Positions 61,932-64,000 of a stretch of DNA of 64,000 bases are shown here, one piece after another. How positions within the stretch are numbered: the first letter of the stretch is position 1; each line of letters begins with the position of its first letter. The position numbers and the translations under genes were made by a program. The stretch comes from Neoechinorhynchus agilis (Eukaryota > Acanthocephala): the NCBI GenBank assembly GCA_051530055.1, contig CM121343.1, positions 3,596,001 through 3,660,000 of the forward strand, read 5' to 3'. The notes beneath the pieces were generated by a model. The model had not been told where the DNA came from and searched no databases. It saw only the letters and a list, made by a program, of their open reading frames with translations.

Positions 61932-64000
61932 GCCAAGTGCCGATCCAACCGTGTGTTTTTTTATTTACTTTTGGAGAGTTATCTACATGGGAGCGAGAGG
62001 GTTTTTGTGGTTATTCAAAAAAAACTGTAAATGGGACGCTTCACACAAGAGATGTGCTCCTCCTGACTGGTTACAACAACTGGGCTTATGTTGGCTCTCT
62101 TCCATCGTGTGTCTGTATATATAATAATTAATTTATGTTTGACATAGGCGATGTATTCAGCAGCAGTACACAGGGATGAAAAGCGCCACTTCTTATTGGT
62201 GGAAGGAGATGGTTGGTAAAGGCGTTGATGCCAGAACAACCAAAGAAACGAATAGGCATACTTAGACTCGATTTACTGCACCGAGCTGATTATTGTCGGG
62301 TTACTCAAGTGTGAAAAATGAAACCGGGCTTTTATGTAGTGGCACGCGCAAAGCACTTGCTGAATAAGCCATGACAACAATTGCTGCCTTCGTTCTTTTT
62401 ATCAAAGAGTCGACAATGTCATAGCACACTAATTGCCTTAGCGTATTCCACCACACACACACAATCATTGGCTACAGTCAAGTCGGAAACCCATACGGTC
62501 TCAATACGAAGGCCATCGATAAATTCAAGCTTGCTGAAAAGTACAACAAAAATATGCAGCATGGCAACGAAGAAAATCCAATTAACAGATAGAACTAGGT
62601 TATCACCTTTGATGAAAAATACCGGAGACGCCACTTTCCTTCCTTTGTCGAAATTGGCCTCATTAGTTAAAGTACTTTTAAAATTATTAAACTCCAATCT
62701 GAACAAGAAGGACTACCAGTTGTTTAGTTTTCGTTCAATTGGTAAAACTAAAAATGAAAGAAGAAGCACATCGATTTTTATAACTAAAGTTTATTCCTCT
62801 ACTCACACCTATCACTATTAGTTACCAAAAGTGCCACAACCTTGCAAATAAGTTAAGAAAGCCGATCGTAGTTATGATGACGATAATTTCATCGCCTTCA
62901 TTGGCAGTCACTTAATACACTTGAGATTTGAATAACTAAAGAGTCATAGCAGCACATAGGCATACGTATTGGTATGTGTCGCACAATTGCTTTTGCTCGA
63001 TTACATCCGGTACATAGTCATTAAAATGTTATGGAATACAAGTGCAATAACAACACGGTGGAGACTATTTCAAGCAAGTTGCATCCGGTACTTCTTCATT
63101 CTCGTCTGCCCAGTCGTCAAGTAGTCTAATCGATCATTCAGACTGAGCACACTTGGTAATCCTAATTTGGACACTTAGCGCACCCATCCAAATCCACACA
63201 CACACACACAACTTTTAAATCTAACACCTCTCGCCCGCTAATGTGGACAATCTTTAACCATATAAATTGTTTTAACGTCTCTCATCCCTTGATGAATAGT
63301 AAAAGACGCATAATAACACTATCGAAATTAGTTCAAATTCATCATTAAACATTTATCGTGAACTTTGAGTGTCGGCAATATATCTTTATTTAAGAGTTTA
63401 GTGCGTGTTCGAAAATTGCCTCGAGGGAATCGTTCACTTATAAAGCAACTTTATTAGTCAGTGCAGTGTTTGTTTGCATTCATCACAAACTTCTTCAGTC
63501 CTTCGAAATTACGCGTTCTCGCTTAAAATAAATAATCACCAACCAGGCGACCCTATGAAGCTATGAAATTTTCAATCCTTTAAAAAAAATTGCGTACGCC
63601 AATGTTGTAAAAATAAACATTTAGAATACCAGAAACAATGCTGATAGGCCCTTTTCTAAAATACACCATTGAAATCAAACACTTTCCTGCAAAGCGAAAC
63701 AAAGTACAAATAAAAGATTTAATTATTTGCGTTTTTACTATTTCTCTTGTACAGATTTCTAGCAAATGCTTAGAACTAAAATATTTTTACATCTCGCCAA
63801 TATGAAATCATTTAGGTATTCGAATCGAACCACACATTAAAATCAATTTTACAGTATCCACAAAATGGTATTCCGGAGCACAAATTGTTTCATATCAAAT
63901 TCAAGTCCCTCGATCATCGCAAAAAATTTTGCGAGCTATGGATTATCAATCACCATTGCAGCAAAAAATCTTTAGTCATAGTGTTAATGTTTTTATCCGA
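61932..64000. other. Sox upstream region, no recognisable gene
   Basis: Several 60-146 codon frames exist on both strands (for example 62381-62821 plus), but none has a motif and the strands overlap. A short CA run lies near 63195-63210. This is probably the regulatory flank of the Sox gene. Confidence 0.45.

Noticed and set aside
62381-62821. 146-codon plus-strand frame and an overlapping 95-codon minus-strand frame
   Set aside because: No motif on either strand and composition typical of random AT-moderate DNA; kept as unannotated flank.

Overview
This is a window of animal (metazoan) nuclear DNA. It carries single-copy animal genes (a SERCA calcium pump, a cadherin, the flightless-1 LRR-gelsolin gene, an HMG-box Sox gene, CCT theta, the proteasome lid subunit PSMD13 and Integrator subunit 3). 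Most resolved introns are tiny (41-56 nt) and the intergenic DNA is crowded with foldback elements, SINEs, satellites and Penelope-like/LINE debris. Very short introns plus several introns that cannot be spliced by GT-AG without deleting conserved residues recall appendicularian tunicates, especially what has been reported for Fritillaria. That placement is inference from memory of the literature, not proof.

Layout: 0-11.9 kb is a repeat graveyard (a palindrome built on a tRNA-derived SINE, three Penelope-like fragments, a LINE fragment, a decayed PLAT-domain gene) with two uncharacterised minus-strand genes at 6.8-7.6 and 8.2-10.1 kb. PSMD13 (+) is at 12.0-13.3 kb. Flightless-1 (-) fills 15.9-23.3 kb. 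A 3 kb satellite lies at 24.0-26.9 kb and a 1.5 kb array of ~137-bp units at 28.3-29.8 kb, ending 0.2 kb before SERCA (+, 30.0-33.7 kb). A protocadherin-like gene (-) is at 34.8-37.2 kb. From 38.6 to 45.5 kb lie SINE-like tandem arrays and foldback elements. The same ~137-bp satellite, inverted, fills 45.6-47.3 kb and ends 0.1 kb before CCT8 (+, 47.4-49.5 kb). An intronless INTS3 (+) is at 53.6-56.7 kb, a multi-pass membrane protein gene (-) at 58.8-59.8 kb and an intronless SoxB-like gene (-) at 61.2-61.9 kb.

The genes do not form a pathway; they are unrelated cellular genes embedded in mobile DNA. The most interesting signal is at intron level. In PSMD13, SERCA and CCT8 the reading frame and conserved residues demand introns that are not GT-AG. 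These introns have inverted-repeat ends and can all be read as starting with AG. Two cadherin introns behave similarly but have GT-AG alternatives. The same window holds many free-standing foldback elements, so a plausible picture is a genome in which small inverted-repeat elements are (or were) turning into introns and into satellites. Exact splice sites are inferred from frame and homology only; no transcript data were available.
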